A stretch of 64,000 bases of DNA from Oceanobacillus halophilus (lineage in GTDB: Bacteria > Bacillota > Bacilli > Bacillales > Amphibacillaceae): NCBI RefSeq assembly GCF_003628505.1, contig NZ_RBZP01000015.1:1-64000 (forward strand), written 5' to 3'. The position numbers and the translations under genes are program-made. The notes beneath the pieces were generated by a model. That model did not search any database. It was given only the letters and a program-made list of their open reading frames with translations, and had not been told where the DNA came from. Positions 44,943 through 54,180 of this stretch are shown here, piece after piece. Within the stretch, counting starts at the first letter, position 1, and each line of letters opens with the position of its first letter.

Positions 44943-45740
44943 TTATACAATCTTACGCCTAATTCTCGCAGAAGCAAAGTCGATAATGGTAACTACGATA
45001 ATAATGGCTAGTAGTATGGTGCCCATTTCATTCCAGTTACGATTATTGGATGCGAAAATAATCATCGTTCCAATACCACCTGCACCCACAATACCTAAAA
45101 TGGAAGATGCACGAATGTCTACTTCAAATCGATAAATAGCATAGGATAGAAATTCTGGAATAATTTGTGGCATAACCGCATAGAAAAGTATTTGGATGCG
45201 GTTAGCACCATTGGCTTGCATTGCTTCCACAATATCCATATCAATCGATTCAATAATTTCAGAGAACATTTTCCCTAACATACCGGTAGAACCAATTGCA
45301 ATGGCGAGTACCCCGGCAAAGGCGTTAGGACCAACAGCAACTACGAAAAGAATGGCTAATATAATGTCAGGAAATGCACGAACGGCAGATAGTATCCATT
45401 TGCCGATGACAGACAGATATTTCCCCATCATATTGTTAGCAGCTAGAAATGCTATTGGAACTGCTAAAATTGCTGCCATAAGGGACCCTGCAAATGCAAT
45501 AAAGACGGTTTCTAGCATAGCAAGAGCAACTTCACTGGTTGCTGACCAATCAGGGCTAAGAAGTTTAGGGATAACTCGCTGAAAATTATTCAACGCTCTT
45601 TCAATGACCCTGCTCCATTCTATATCGATTCCTGTAAAGGTCCATACATACAACCCAATTACTAAAAGGGTTATTACTATTGTTTTTATTTTTTTCCATA
45701 ACGAATTCTTCGGTTTTGGAGGAAGGGAATAATTTTCCAT
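44943..45740 (-). CDS. phnE: Phosphonate ABC transporter permease, second copy
   Basis: A 265-residue PhnE-type permease with about six membrane spans. The family sequences VRAFPDIILAILFVVAVGPN and the EAA loop EAMQANGANRIQILFYAVMPQIIPEF are clear, as is IRASSILGIVGAGGIG near the end. It should pair with the other PhnE to form the channel. Its start codon shares one base with the stop of the first phnE, so they are coupled. The nucleotidase gene follows after 96 bases. Confidence 0.92.
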   Translation of the reverse strand: MENYSLPPKPKNSLWKKIKTIVITLLVIGLYVWTFTGIDIEWSRVIERALNNFQRVIPKLLSPDWSATSEVALAMLETVFIAFAGSLMAAILAVPIAFLAANNMMGKYLSVIGKWILSAVRAFPDIILAILFVVAVGPNAFAGVLAIAIGSTGMLGKMFSEIIESIDMDIVEAMQANGANRIQILFYAVMPQIIPEFLSYAIYRFEVDIRASSILGIVGAGGIGTMIIFASNNRNWNEMGTILLAIIIVVTIIDFASARIRRKIV

Positions 45741-46555
45741 TATAACAAGGCCTCCCTTATCTTATTACTAATAAACTCAATGACAATAACAACAACGAAT
45801 ATAAGAATTATAATTGCCATAGCATTTGGATAATTATAGAAACCTAATTGCTGATTTAGAATTAACCCGATACCACCCGCACCAACTAAACCAAGTACAA
45901 CAGATGCGCGTATATTAATTTCAAATACATAAAGTACTAGTGATGCAAATTGTGGTGCTACTTGTGGTACGAGCGCATACCAGATAACTTGCAGCGTATT
46001 TCCGCCAGATGCACGCATAGCCTCCATTGGATTCATATCAACGGATTCAATCGTTTCACTGATTAACTTAGCTAATATTCCTAACGAAAAAACAATCAAT
46101 GCTAATATCCCAGGGAAAAGACCAATCCCAAATAGCCCGACAAATAGTACTGCAAGAACTAAGTCTGGAATTGTACGTAATATATTTAGGAACGTTCTTG
46201 TTAAATAATAAAGAGGCTTAAATGTTGTTACATTTTGCGCCGATAACAAAGCAAGTGGAACAGTTAAGATGGCAGATACGGTTGTTGCCAAAATAGCCAT
46301 CTGAATGGTCTGTGCCATTGGTTCCCATATTGCTGGTAATACGGCGAAATTCGGCGGAAAGAACTTCTCTATTACAACATACATATTTCCTAATGCGCCG
46401 CCAATTCCACCGACCATTTCTCGCTGTGTCCAGTACATACTAAACAGGTAAATTCCTATGATAACGAAAAAGATAAGTGTTACCTGCATTTTTGTTTTGG
46501 CGGGATATATGGATGGTGTTTTATCAGCGGTCAAAGAAGGTTTTTCCTTTGTCAC
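45740..46555 (-). CDS. phnE: Phosphonate ABC transporter permease, first copy
   Basis: A 271-residue PhnE-type permease. It shows LRTIPDLVLAVLFVGLFGIG, the EAA loop EAMRASGGNTLQVIWYALVPQ and IRASVVLGLVGAGGIG, with a longer N-terminus than the second copy. The two permeases are clear relatives and likely form a heterodimer. Its start overlaps the phnC stop by four bases, showing translational coupling in the order phnC, phnE, phnE. Confidence 0.92.
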   Translation of the reverse strand: MTKEKPSLTADKTPSIYPAKTKMQVTLIFFVIIGIYLFSMYWTQREMVGGIGGALGNMYVVIEKFFPPNFAVLPAIWEPMAQTIQMAILATTVSAILTVPLALLSAQNVTTFKPLYYLTRTFLNILRTIPDLVLAVLFVGLFGIGLFPGILALIVFSLGILAKLISETIESVDMNPMEAMRASGGNTLQVIWYALVPQVAPQFASLVLYVFEINIRASVVLGLVGAGGIGLILNQQLGFYNYPNAMAIIILIFVVVIVIEFISNKIREALL

Positions 46556-47328
46556 GATTTATTAGCCCCCCCACGCAAGTCGTCCTCTCGTATGGAACGG
46601 CCATAGATTTCTTCAAAGGTTTGTTCACTAACCTCTGATACTGGCCCATCAAAAACGACCTCACCAGCACGCATTCCAATAATTCGATCTGCATATTCCA
46701 TCGCCATATCAATAAAGTGTAAATTAACGATTGTTGTAATATTATCTTCTTTATTGATTTTTTTTAGATATGTCATTACTTGGTGTGAGGTTGGTGGATC
46801 AAGAGATGCAACAGGTTCATCAGCTAATATGTAGTTTGGCTGTTGTGTCAGGACACGTGCGATACTGACGCGCTGCTGCTGTCCGCCACTCAATTCATCT
46901 GCGCGATTATAGAGTTTTTCTTCAATATTTACTCGTTTCAAACTTTCATATGCTAGTCCAATATCCTCTTTCTTATAGAGGTTGAGAATAGAACGCAATG
47001 TCCCGGTGTGGCCTAAACGTCCTGCTAATACATTTTTTAACACATTAGAACGTTTTACTAAATTATAATTTTGGAATATCATGCCCGTTTTTGTCCGGAG
47101 TTTGCGTAAATTCTTCCCATGATAGGAAAGAATATCTTCATTGTCTATTAATAGAGAGCCAGAGGTAGGTGTAACTAGACGATTGATACTGCGGATGAAT
47201 GTAGACTTTCCAGCACCGGAGAGTCCGACAATAACCACAAATTCTCCGTCATTAATCTTTACGTTTATGTTCTTTAAGCCTTGTGTGCCATTTGGGTAAA
47301 CAAGGCTAACATCTTTAAACTCTATCAT
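46552..47328 (-). CDS. phnC: Phosphonate ABC transporter ATPase
   Basis: A 258-residue ATPase of the PhnC group. Walker A is GLSGAGKST, the Q-loop MIFQNYNLVKRSNVLKNVLAG is typical of PhnC, the signature is LSGGQQQR and Walker B is ILADEPVASLDPPT. It powers uptake of phosphonate or phosphate esters. The start is ATG 47328 because TGGGGG lies upstream; a TTG at 47346 overlaps that site. A terminator-like hairpin separates it from phnD. Confidence 0.92.
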   Translation of the reverse strand: MIEFKDVSLVYPNGTQGLKNINVKINDGEFVVIVGLSGAGKSTFIRSINRLVTPTSGSLLIDNEDILSYHGKNLRKLRTKTGMIFQNYNLVKRSNVLKNVLAGRLGHTGTLRSILNLYKKEDIGLAYESLKRVNIEEKLYNRADELSGGQQQRVSIARVLTQQPNYILADEPVASLDPPTSHQVMTYLKKINKEDNITTIVNLHFIDMAMEYADRIIGMRAGEVVFDGPVSEVSEQTFEEIYGRSIREDDLRGGANKS

Positions 47329-47449
47329 TCTGTGAAAATCCCCCAATATTTTTATGTATATTACATTGAACTTCAGGATAGAAACAAAGGCTTCTCATTG
47401 TTAGCCTAAGTTATACTTATGCAGAAAACAGCTTTTAAATTATCTACTC

Positions 47450-47483
47450 TGCAAAAAAAGGGGAGTACAATCTCCCCTTTACA
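47450..47483 (-). terminator. Terminator-like attenuator between phnD and phnC
   Basis: On the minus strand AAAGGGGAG and CTCCCCTTT form a stem followed by a run of seven T (TTTTTTTGC). It lies 30 bases after phnD, so most transcripts should stop there, giving more binding protein than transporter core. Confidence 0.8.
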
Positions 47484-47511
47484 GTAGTTATATAGATTTA
47501 AGTTTTTATAT

Positions 47512-48495
47512 TTATTCTAGTGTAATATTATCTTTAAACTTCGCATACGTGTCTTTTACAACTTGGTACTCTTCATCTGTTGCTTCATCAATAGCATCCC
47601 AGTTGTATACTTCATTCATGATAGAAATCATTTCTTCGTCATCATTAAATGATAAGAAGACGTCTTTAATCTGTTGTACGAATTCTTTATCCAATTCTTT
47701 GGTTACAGAAATCGTATCATTTGGAATTTCATCTGTATAACCAAGAATGGTTAATTCATCCATCACATCCGGATATTCTTCTTCTAATTCCGTACGAACA
47801 TCATCAAACGTAGTTGCGACGTCAGCTTCTCCTTCGTAAACAGCAATTGCAGAGTTGTCATGACCACCAGTTTGAGTTGTTCCACTGAAGAAATTAGCTT
47901 CTAATTCAGCAGATGTGTCATAACCAAATTCCTCCATCAATTGACTGGCAGGGAATAAATACCCAGAAGTAGATGTTTGATCACCGTAAGCCCAGATTTT
48001 TCCTTCTAAGTCAGCTAAGGATTCAATACCTGAATCGGAGCGTACAACATACTGTGCTTTATACGTACCAGAACCATATCGAATGGATTTTAAGATAACT
48101 TCTACATCATATTGCTCATTTGCCAAAACATAGCCAAATGCAGGGATAAATCCAACTTGTACTTGATTAGCACCCATAGCTTCTACTAGTGCGTTGTAAT
48201 TAGTCATTACTTGTCCTTGAACTTCAATTCCTAACTCTTCCCCTAAACGCTCTGCTAAAGGTTCGACTGTGTCAGCAATTGTATCAGAATCTTGAGATGG
48301 TACAAATCCTATAACTAATGTTTCTGGAATCATACCTTCACTTTCTTCGGTGCTTTCTTCATCAGAAGCAGATTCTTCAGATCCAGAATCCTCTGTTTCT
48401 CCTCCGTTGCTTGAATCGGATTCATCAGATCCGCCACACGCTGCTAGAAAAATTGCCAAAGCAAGTACTAGCAAAAGACTTAATAACTTTCTCAT
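47512..48495 (-). CDS. phnD: Phosphonate/phosphate-ester binding lipoprotein
   Basis: A 327-residue PhnD-type lipoprotein. The signal peptide ends in the lipobox FLAACG, followed by a long acidic S/E/D-rich linker, a common trait of salt-adapted bacilli. The binding domain starts PETLVIGFVPSQDSDTI and includes VMTNYNALVEAMGANQVQVGFIPA and SDSGIESLADLEGKIWAYGD. It captures phosphonates or related esters outside the cell. It is the first gene of the operon and has a Pho-box-like site upstream. Ligand is inferred from family. Confidence 0.9.
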   Translation of the reverse strand: MRKLLSLLLVLALAIFLAACGGSDESDSSNGGETEDSGSEESASDEESTEESEGMIPETLVIGFVPSQDSDTIADTVEPLAERLGEELGIEVQGQVMTNYNALVEAMGANQVQVGFIPAFGYVLANEQYDVEVILKSIRYGSGTYKAQYVVRSDSGIESLADLEGKIWAYGDQTSTSGYLFPASQLMEEFGYDTSAELEANFFSGTTQTGGHDNSAIAVYEGEADVATTFDDVRTELEEEYPDVMDELTILGYTDEIPNDTISVTKELDKEFVQQIKDVFLSFNDDEEMISIMNEVYNWDAIDEATDEEYQVVKDTYAKFKDNITLE

Positions 48496-48638
48496 TTTGG
48501 CCCTCCTATGTATTAGAAAAATTAAAATACCTTACATAGTTATTAAATACTATCTTGCTAAAAAATACCAGCCTTTTTATAAAATTTTTACTTTTAATTT
48601 ACAAACGTTATTTTTGGTTATAACTAAAAACGTTTGTT

Positions 48639-48677
48639 TTCTGTCGTGAACATCAATTATTGTTAACTATCTGTAAA
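48639..48677 (-). promoter_or_regulatory. Pho-box-like repeats upstream of phnD
   Basis: On the minus strand TTTACA-GATAG-TTAACA-ATAAT-TGATGT shows hexamers in 11-base steps (complements at 48672-48677, 48661-48666, 48650-48655). The first two match the TT(A/T/C)ACA unit of PhoP sites in Bacillus exactly, the third poorly. Just downstream, ACAAACG and CGTTTGT at 48601-48637 form a further dyad. It suggests phosphate-starvation control. Confidence 0.6.
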
Positions 48678-48724
48678 ATTTTTGTTTCTCTCCTTTACCT
48701 ATTGATTGCAAGGATCAAAGAAGA

Positions 48725-48862
48725 TGAATCAATTAGTACCTCGCTGCTGTGTCTTCCAACACGCTGTTCCCGTAGGACAAGTAATACTTCAGAAGCTTGT
48801 CATCGGGCAAAAAAAATTGATCTTATTTTCGAGGAGTATCCGTAAGTTTGATTTAAGGGTTA
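48725..48862. repeat. Decayed fragment of the MITE-like element
   Basis: TGTTCCCGTAGGACAAG and CTTATTTTCGAGGAGT are close to the complement of blocks at about 56390-56470 in copy D (CTTGTCCTGCGGGAA and GACTCCTCGAAAATAA). No ends are recognisable and short ORFs here are not credible genes. Confidence 0.55.
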
Positions 48863-48929
48863 ATATCTCACACATTTTCGGTGAATGCATATTTTATTTA
48901 TAGGTATGAATGAATAAAGAGGTGTTATG

Positions 48930-49322
48930 ATGTATTCTAGATCTTATTATAATCGTCCGTCTCCTTACCCAGAATATTGGTCTTATGATTATTCAAATTA
49001 TCCACCTGCTGCACCACAGGAGATGAATTATCCACAAGCACCGATTGGCGGACAATCAGCAAACATGACCCCATACGATTATTTTCAAAAACCCGAACAA
49101 CCGATGAATTGGCCGAATAATGTGCCTTTTGAACAGAATCAATTTTCACAGCAGCCTCAAACCCCTCCTAATGTCATGTCACATTTCCAAAAGGAAAATG
49201 GCCAATTAGATCTTGATAAGGTCCTCGGTACAGTAGGTCAGCTTGCTAGTACGTACCATCAAGTTGCTCCAATCGTGCAACAATTCGGATCATTTATGAA
49301 AAACTTTAGAGCAGGAAGCTGA
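48930..49322 (+). CDS. YppG-family protein
   Basis: A 130-residue protein. The first 85 residues are rich in P, Y, N and Q (SYYNRPSPYPEYWSYDYSNY), typical of coat or surface proteins. The conserved C-terminus reads GQLDLDKVLGTVGQLASTYHQ and FMKNFRAGS, as in Bacillus YppG, which has been linked to the spore coat. No signal peptide. Two tandem ATGs at 48927 and 48930 follow AAAGAGGTG; the second has better spacing. Confidence 0.8.
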   Translation: MYSRSYYNRPSPYPEYWSYDYSNYPPAAPQEMNYPQAPIGGQSANMTPYDYFQKPEQPMNWPNNVPFEQNQFSQQPQTPPNVMSHFQKENGQLDLDKVLGTVGQLASTYHQVAPIVQQFGSFMKNFRAGS

Positions 49323-49526
49323 TAACCATGTATAAGAAATCAGCTTCCTTTTTGATAGGAGATAATTGGTGGCTGATGGGATGAAGGAACCTGTCCTGCT
49401 AGCTACCAGATCAAAAGTCATTTAAATAGTATCTTTTAAGCAGAATATAGGAAAAAACAAATATTTTCTTGGATAATAGGAAGTATAAGGATAATTAATT
49501 GAATATATCTTTAGAGGAGAATTTAA

Positions 49527-50237
49527 ATGATTGGTTGTTTAGTAATTCATGGTTTCACTGGAGGTCCATATGAAGTCGGTCCTTTAGCAAAATTTCTAAA
49601 GGAACGTACAAACTGGCATATAGAGATTCCAACATTGCCTGGTCATGGTCGTGAGCTGGATCTAAAGGATTCTTCTTTTAAAGAATGGATTATTGCAGCT
49701 GAAGAAGAATTAAAAAAGATGAAAGAGAAATATGAAAAAATCTATGTTATTGGTTTTTCTATGGGTGGTATGATTGCTGCCTATTTAACAGCAAAATACA
49801 AAATAGAGAAACTGGTCTTATTAGCTCCCGCCAGAAAGTACTTATCATTTCGTCAAATAGCTCATGATATTGGTGAGGTAGTAGGGGATGGTGTAAAGGG
49901 TGCGCTTCATGATAATAAATTATATAACCATTATAAAAGGAAGCTTGGGATGGTACCAATGAGGGCAAATATCGAATTTATGAAATTAGTAAAATTTACG
50001 AGGCCTTACTTAAGTAAAGTAAAAGTACCAGTGTTGATTGCCCAAGGACAACAAGACGGAATGGTACCATATAAAACAGTGTATTATTTGGACAAGGAAA
50101 TTAACTCCGAGCAGAAGAAACTGGTATTATTCGAGCGCTCCAAGCATTTAATTTGTTTAGGAGAAGATAAAGATACTTTGAATGAAATGGTGTTTGATTT
50201 TTTGAAAGAGGAAGAGCATGCTCCTAACCTAGGATGA
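49527..50237 (+). CDS. Alpha/beta hydrolase, carboxylesterase (YvaK/Est30-like)
   Basis: A 236-residue monomeric esterase. The nucleophile lies in VIGFSMGGMIAAYL (S96 region), the acid in AQGQQDGMVPY and the histidine in SKHLICLG; the oxyanion loop is VIHGFTGGPYEV at the start. PTLPGHGREL is typical of Est30-type carboxylesterases that cleave short acyl esters. GAGGAG precedes ATG 49527. It converges on degV with a shared terminator. Confidence 0.87.
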   Translation: MIGCLVIHGFTGGPYEVGPLAKFLKERTNWHIEIPTLPGHGRELDLKDSSFKEWIIAAEEELKKMKEKYEKIYVIGFSMGGMIAAYLTAKYKIEKLVLLAPARKYLSFRQIAHDIGEVVGDGVKGALHDNKLYNHYKRKLGMVPMRANIEFMKLVKFTRPYLSKVKVPVLIAQGQQDGMVPYKTVYYLDKEINSEQKKLVLFERSKHLICLGEDKDTLNEMVFDFLKEEEHAPNLG

Positions 50238-50276
50238 CCGCCCATTCCTCAGGAAAAACCTAACCCTCCATCTACA

Positions 50277-50324
50277 AAAAAACACTGGCAAAAATCTGTA
50301 TGATTTTGCGAGTGTTTTTTACGA
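50277..50324. terminator. Bidirectional terminator between esterase and degV genes
   Basis: AAAAAACACT and AGTGTTTTTT flank an inner CAAAAATC/GATTTTG stem. T runs exist on both strands, serving both convergent genes. Confidence 0.88.
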
Positions 50325-50329
50325 TGGGT

Positions 50330-51184
50330 TTATTTATCTCTAAAAAACGCTATAACAATAGCACCTTCTCCACCATATGTGGAAATTAAAGGACCTGTTT
50401 CCGTTAAAAGTGCATCTTTAAAAGCGTACTTGCTTCGGATTTCAGAGAGGATTTGTTTTGCTCGGTTTTCATCGTTTCCGTGGGTCATAGAAATGATTTT
50501 ATCCTCAAAATTTTTAGTATATTCACCGATTTGGTCAATAAATCGGCGCACTGATTTTTTATCGCCGCGTACTCTTTCCAGAACTTCAATTGTCCCTTCT
50601 TCGCTAGCTCGCATTAGTAAACGGATGTTTAGTGTTTTGGCAATTTTTCCTTTTACCTTATCTAGTCGCCCACCAATAACTAGGTTTTCTAATGTTTTTA
50701 ATACAAACAAAGTAGTAGTTTGTTCTACGCGTTCATGTAAGTGTTGGACAAGCTGTTCCAGTGAATAGCCTTCCTTCAATTTGCTATCCGCCTCATGCAA
50801 TAATAAGGAAACTCCGCAAGATGCTGTTTTTGTATTAATTACCTCTATTTTACGATTTGGCTCTTCTTCCAACAGTAAGTTCTTTCCTGCTACTGCATTC
50901 TCATAAGTACTGCTTAAGCCTTTTGATATACTGAACATAACAATTGGATGTTCAGGATCAATTTCCTTATATGCTTCATAAAAATCATTTGGGCTAGGGG
51001 CAGCAGAACGTGGCAGTTCTTTTAAGTCACGGATTTTTTGATAAAAACTGTTTAGATTAACTTCATCGGTGTTATAATGCCCATCACTAAAATGTAAATA
51101 GAGCGGAACAATTTTTACGCTCAAAGAATCAATGAGATGTTGTGGAATATCTGCACCACTGTCAGTCATTAATTGTATAGTCAT
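50330..51184 (-). CDS. DegV-family fatty acid-binding protein
   Basis: A 284-residue DegV protein, a family that binds a fatty acid and, as FakB, presents it to a fatty acid kinase. It starts IQLMTDSGADIPQHLIDSL and contains RSAAPSPNDFYEAY, MFSISKGLSSTYENA and LENLVIGGRLDKVKG. Whether it is a FakB or a paralogue cannot be told; the family has several members per genome. ATG 51184 follows AGGTG; an extension to 51235 would overlap the upstream transporter gene. Confidence 0.87.
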   Translation of the reverse strand: MTIQLMTDSGADIPQHLIDSLSVKIVPLYLHFSDGHYNTDEVNLNSFYQKIRDLKELPRSAAPSPNDFYEAYKEIDPEHPIVMFSISKGLSSTYENAVAGKNLLLEEEPNRKIEVINTKTASCGVSLLLHEADSKLKEGYSLEQLVQHLHERVEQTTTLFVLKTLENLVIGGRLDKVKGKIAKTLNIRLLMRASEEGTIEVLERVRGDKKSVRRFIDQIGEYTKNFEDKIISMTHGNDENRAKQILSEIRSKYAFKDALLTETGPLISTYGGEGAIVIAFFRDK

Positions 51185-51203
51185 GTCTTTCACCTGCTTT
51201 AAA

Positions 51204-52115
51204 TTATTTGTTTGCTTTCTTGGATATGGTGACACTAGTTTTTCGTGAGGTACTTAAAATGAATAAGAATAGACCAAAGATCACGATGGTTCCACCCAAT
51301 AGTTGGGACCAGGTAACTTCTTCGCCTAAAATAATATAGGCGAGTATGGAGGCACCAACTGGTTCAAATACAATGGCCATGGATATTGTAGAAGAACTTA
51401 ACCAACGCAGCGCCCAATTAAATAAGGTATGTCCAAAGAAAGTTGGAAAAATTGCTAGTGCTAAAAAGATGGACCAATACTCAGTTGGGTAGCCAAAGAA
51501 CGGATTTTGTACGATTAAATTATAAATGATCAATGTGATGGAACTTACCCCGTAGACGATAAATGTATAAGTCATGAGTGACAGATTTTTACGTGTTTGC
51601 TGACCTGATAATAAGTATACGGTCATAGCAATCGCACCTAAAATAGCAAGTGCGTCACCCAAAAGTGCCATCCCACTATATTGAAAATCTCCCCAGCCAA
51701 TAAGGACACTACCAAATACAGCAATAATCATACTAATGACTGTACCTGAAGAGAAGCGTTCTTGAAAAAGTAAATAAGTACCTATAAATGCAAAAATAGG
51801 CTGCATGGTCACTAAGACAACAGAACTAGCGACAGATGTATGATTTAGCGACTCGAACCAAAGAATGAAATGAAACGCTAAAAATACGCCTGCAAGAATC
51901 GATAATATCCAATTTTTACTACTAATGTTACGAAATTCATGTAAATATTTAGTTAAGACGAGGGGAGACATAATTAAAACTGCAAATAGCAATCGATAGT
52001 TTGCAATGATTGCCGCCGGGGCATCCCCTGCTAATTTAACCAAAACAGCTGAAGTAGAAACTGCGATAACACCTATAACGACTGCAATATATGGGTTAAA
52101 TGGAGGGATACGCAT
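51204..52115 (-). CDS. DMT superfamily transporter (EamA type)
   Basis: A 303-residue membrane protein with ten spans in two EamA repeats. Recognisable parts are SAVLVKLAGDAPAAIIANYRLL, NHTSVASSVVLVTMQPIFAF near the middle of the first repeat and WALRWLSSSTISMAIVFEPVGASILAYI in the second. These carriers export amino acids or other metabolites; no substrate is predicted. The degV gene follows 20 bases later and could be co-transcribed. AGGGAGGTT precedes its ATG. Confidence 0.88.
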   Translation of the reverse strand: MRIPPFNPYIAVVIGVIAVSTSAVLVKLAGDAPAAIIANYRLLFAVLIMSPLVLTKYLHEFRNISSKNWILSILAGVFLAFHFILWFESLNHTSVASSVVLVTMQPIFAFIGTYLLFQERFSSGTVISMIIAVFGSVLIGWGDFQYSGMALLGDALAILGAIAMTVYLLSGQQTRKNLSLMTYTFIVYGVSSITLIIYNLIVQNPFFGYPTEYWSIFLALAIFPTFFGHTLFNWALRWLSSSTISMAIVFEPVGASILAYIILGEEVTWSQLLGGTIVIFGLFLFILSTSRKTSVTISKKANK

Positions 52116-52269
52116 GTTAACCTCCCTTTCGTTCTTTTAGATGTCGTGTTATGTAAGAAGAAGCTACTTTTGGATATAATATTATGGTGAATAAACTCAT
52201 TTTACCATGTACGATTGGAAAAATCACGAAACTGGCTAGTAGAATCAATAACTTAAGTGTGTTATGATT

Positions 52270-52335
52270 AAACGTGCATAGTTTAGAGGCCTCTTACCAC
52301 TTATTGCTAATTTTATGGTGATGCCTTTTTTATAC
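52270..52335 (+). ncRNA. Candidate small RNA or leader terminator upstream of cshA
   Basis: TGTTATGAT near 52260 could be an extended -10, and AGGCCTCTTACC with GGTGATGCCT can form a stem followed by TTTTTTATACTTT. A 60-70-base transcript ending here is possible. No known family was recognised and the -35 is weak. Confidence 0.25.
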
Positions 52336-52491
52336 TTTACAATTGATTACGAAAATATAAGAATTTCTATTCATTTGAAGATATGAGTTTACGTTTAAAT
52401 AAGATGGAAACAATAATTTTAAATTAAAGTATGAGAAAATATTTAGGCCTCTTTTGCGGAAATTTTCACAAAAAAAGGAGTAGACTATTAG

Positions 52492-53961
52492 GTGACAACA
52501 TTTAACGAACTAGGTGTTTCCGCCCCAATTATGAAAGCATTAAACAATATGGGGTTTGAGGAAGCAACACCAATACAAGCGCAGACAATTCCACTAGGTA
52601 TGGAAGGTAACGACGTAATTGGGCAAGCTCAAACAGGAACAGGGAAAACAGCAGCATTTGGTATACCGATGATTGAAAAGATTAATACCAAGCAACGGAA
52701 AATCCAAGGGCTTGTTGTAGCACCAACTAGGGAACTTGCCATACAAGTTGCCGAAGAAATCAATCGTATTGGAAAATTCACAGGGATTCGTGCCTTAGCA
52801 ATCTTTGGTGGCCAACATATGGAACGACAAATCCGTGCTTTAAAAGATGGACCACAGATTGTAGTTGCAACCCCTGGACGATTACTGGATCATATGAGAA
52901 GAAGAACCATTAATATCAGTATGGTACAAGTTGCTGTATTAGATGAAGCTGATGAAATGCTGAATATGGGCTTTATTGATGATATCCGGGAAATTCTTAA
53001 GAATATTCCAGAAGGTCATCAAACCTTGCTGTTCTCAGCAACCATGCCAAAAGAAATTCGAGATATTGCAACAAACTTAATGAATGATCCAAAAGAAGTA
53101 AAAGTTAAAGCAAAAGAAATGACGGTAGAGAATATCGACCAGTATTTCATTGAAATCCCTGAAAAGCATAAATTTGAAACGTTGAACAATCATTTGGATA
53201 TCAACTCACCAGATTTAGCAATTGTATTTAGTCGCACGAAAAAGCGTGTTGATGAAATTACCGAAGGCCTTCAAGCAAGAGGGTACCGTGCAGAAGGGAT
53301 TCATGGTGACTTAACACAAGGGAAACGTATGTCAGTTTTAAATAAATTTAAACATGGACGTGTGGATGTTTTAGTTGCAACAGATGTGGCAGCACGTGGA
53401 TTAGATATTTCTGGTGTAACGCATGTATACAATTTCGATATTCCGCAAGACCCGGAAAGCTATGTACACCGTATTGGTCGTACAGGAAGAGCTGGTAAAA
53501 CCGGTGAGGCTATCTCATTTATTACACCAAGAGAAATGGCACATCTGCATTTAATTGAAAAAACAACGAAAAGTAAGATGAAACGCTTAATGCCTCCATC
53601 TTATAAAGATGCACAAAGAGGACAACAGCAAGTAACAATCGAAAAACTTCAAAAGACAATCGAAAGACAGGACTTAAAAGATTACCATGAAGCAGCAAAT
53701 GACCTATTGCAGGACAATGACTCCGTTACGGTTATTGCAGCTGCATTAAAAATGTTAACAAAAGAACGTAAAGATACACCTGTCCAAATTTCTTCAGTAG
53801 CACCAATAAGTGTGAAGAAAGCACAAGGAGACAAACGCAGAAATAATAATAAACGTTATTATGGCGGTAGAGGACAAGGTGGACGCGGTCAAGGCGGAAG
53901 AAACCAAGGTGGTAGAAACCGCAAAGGTAATTACCAAAAGAGCCGTAATCGTAATAAGTAA
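52492..53961 (+). CDS. cshA: DEAD-box RNA helicase CshA
   Basis: A 489-residue helicase of RNA turnover and ribosome assembly. Motifs: Q motif near [22 protein letters not shown], Ia [39 protein letters not shown] and [12 protein letters not shown]. The C-terminal tail is basic with RGG-like repeats ([20 protein letters not shown]). It heads the B. subtilis-like block with ydbST and acpS downstream. The start is GTG 52492, eleven bases after AAAAAAGGAG. A long leader of about 370 bases precedes it. Confidence 0.95.
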   Translation: MTTFNELGVSAPIMKALNNMGFEEATPIQAQTIPLGMEGNDVIGQAQTGTGKTAAFGIPMIEKINTKQRKIQGLVVAPTRELAIQVAEEINRIGKFTGIRALAIFGGQHMERQIRALKDGPQIVVATPGRLLDHMRRRTINISMVQVAVLDEADEMLNMGFIDDIREILKNIPEGHQTLLFSATMPKEIRDIATNLMNDPKEVKVKAKEMTVENIDQYFIEIPEKHKFETLNNHLDINSPDLAIVFSRTKKRVDEITEGLQARGYRAEGIHGDLTQGKRMSVLNKFKHGRVDVLVATDVAARGLDISGVTHVYNFDIPQDPESYVHRIGRTGRAGKTGEAISFITPREMAHLHLIEKTTKSKMKRLMPPSYKDAQRGQQQVTIEKLQKTIERQDLKDYHEAANDLLQDNDSVTVIAAALKMLTKERKDTPVQISSVAPISVKKAQGDKRRNNNKRYYGGRGQGGRGQGGRNQGGRNRKGNYQKSRNRNK

Positions 53962-53967
53962 ATGGAA

Positions 53968-54000
53968 GAAAAAGCTCCTTTATTAAAGGGGCTTTTTTTA
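53968..54000 (+). terminator. Intrinsic terminator of cshA
   Basis: AAAAGCTCCTTTA and TAAAGGGGCTTTT pair, then a T run, right after the stop. Confidence 0.9.
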
Positions 54001-54090
54001 TGAGGCTATTTATGTATAGTTTGTTGCTTTTTGAAATTTTACAGTTGATAGAAACTCTTGATTTATTTAATTCACAATAGTTAGCTCTAG
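54001..54090. mobile_element. Left-end fragment of the MITE-like element
   Basis: GAGGCTATTTATG with TTTGTTGCTTTTTGAAATTT matches the left terminal repeat, followed by CAGTTGATAGAAACTCTTGATTTATTTAA, the conserved subterminal block (quoted in parts: CAGTTGATAGAAACT, TTGATTTATTTAA). The GC-rich core and right end are missing. Confidence 0.6.
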
Positions 54091-54117
54091 CTTACATTTA
54101 TGATATTAGGAAGAGCA

Positions 54118-54145
54118 TGAAACTTTTCCGGTGCTGGGTCGTATT
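54118..54145 (+). promoter_or_regulatory. Sigma-W-type promoter of ydbST
   Basis: TGAAAC (54118-54123), 16 bases, then CGTATT (54140-54145): an exact match to the extracytoplasmic function sigma-W consensus TGAAAC-N16-CGTA. It lies 36 bases before ydbS, whose B. subtilis homologue is in the sigma-W regulon. Induction by cell-envelope stress is inferred. Confidence 0.8.
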
Positions 54146-54180
54146 AGTACCCGTACGGAATTAAAGGGGGAGAAGTAGAA

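Noticed and set aside
48660-48903. Two small ORFs upstream of yppG
   Set aside because: They cover element debris and the phnD control region and have no conserved features.
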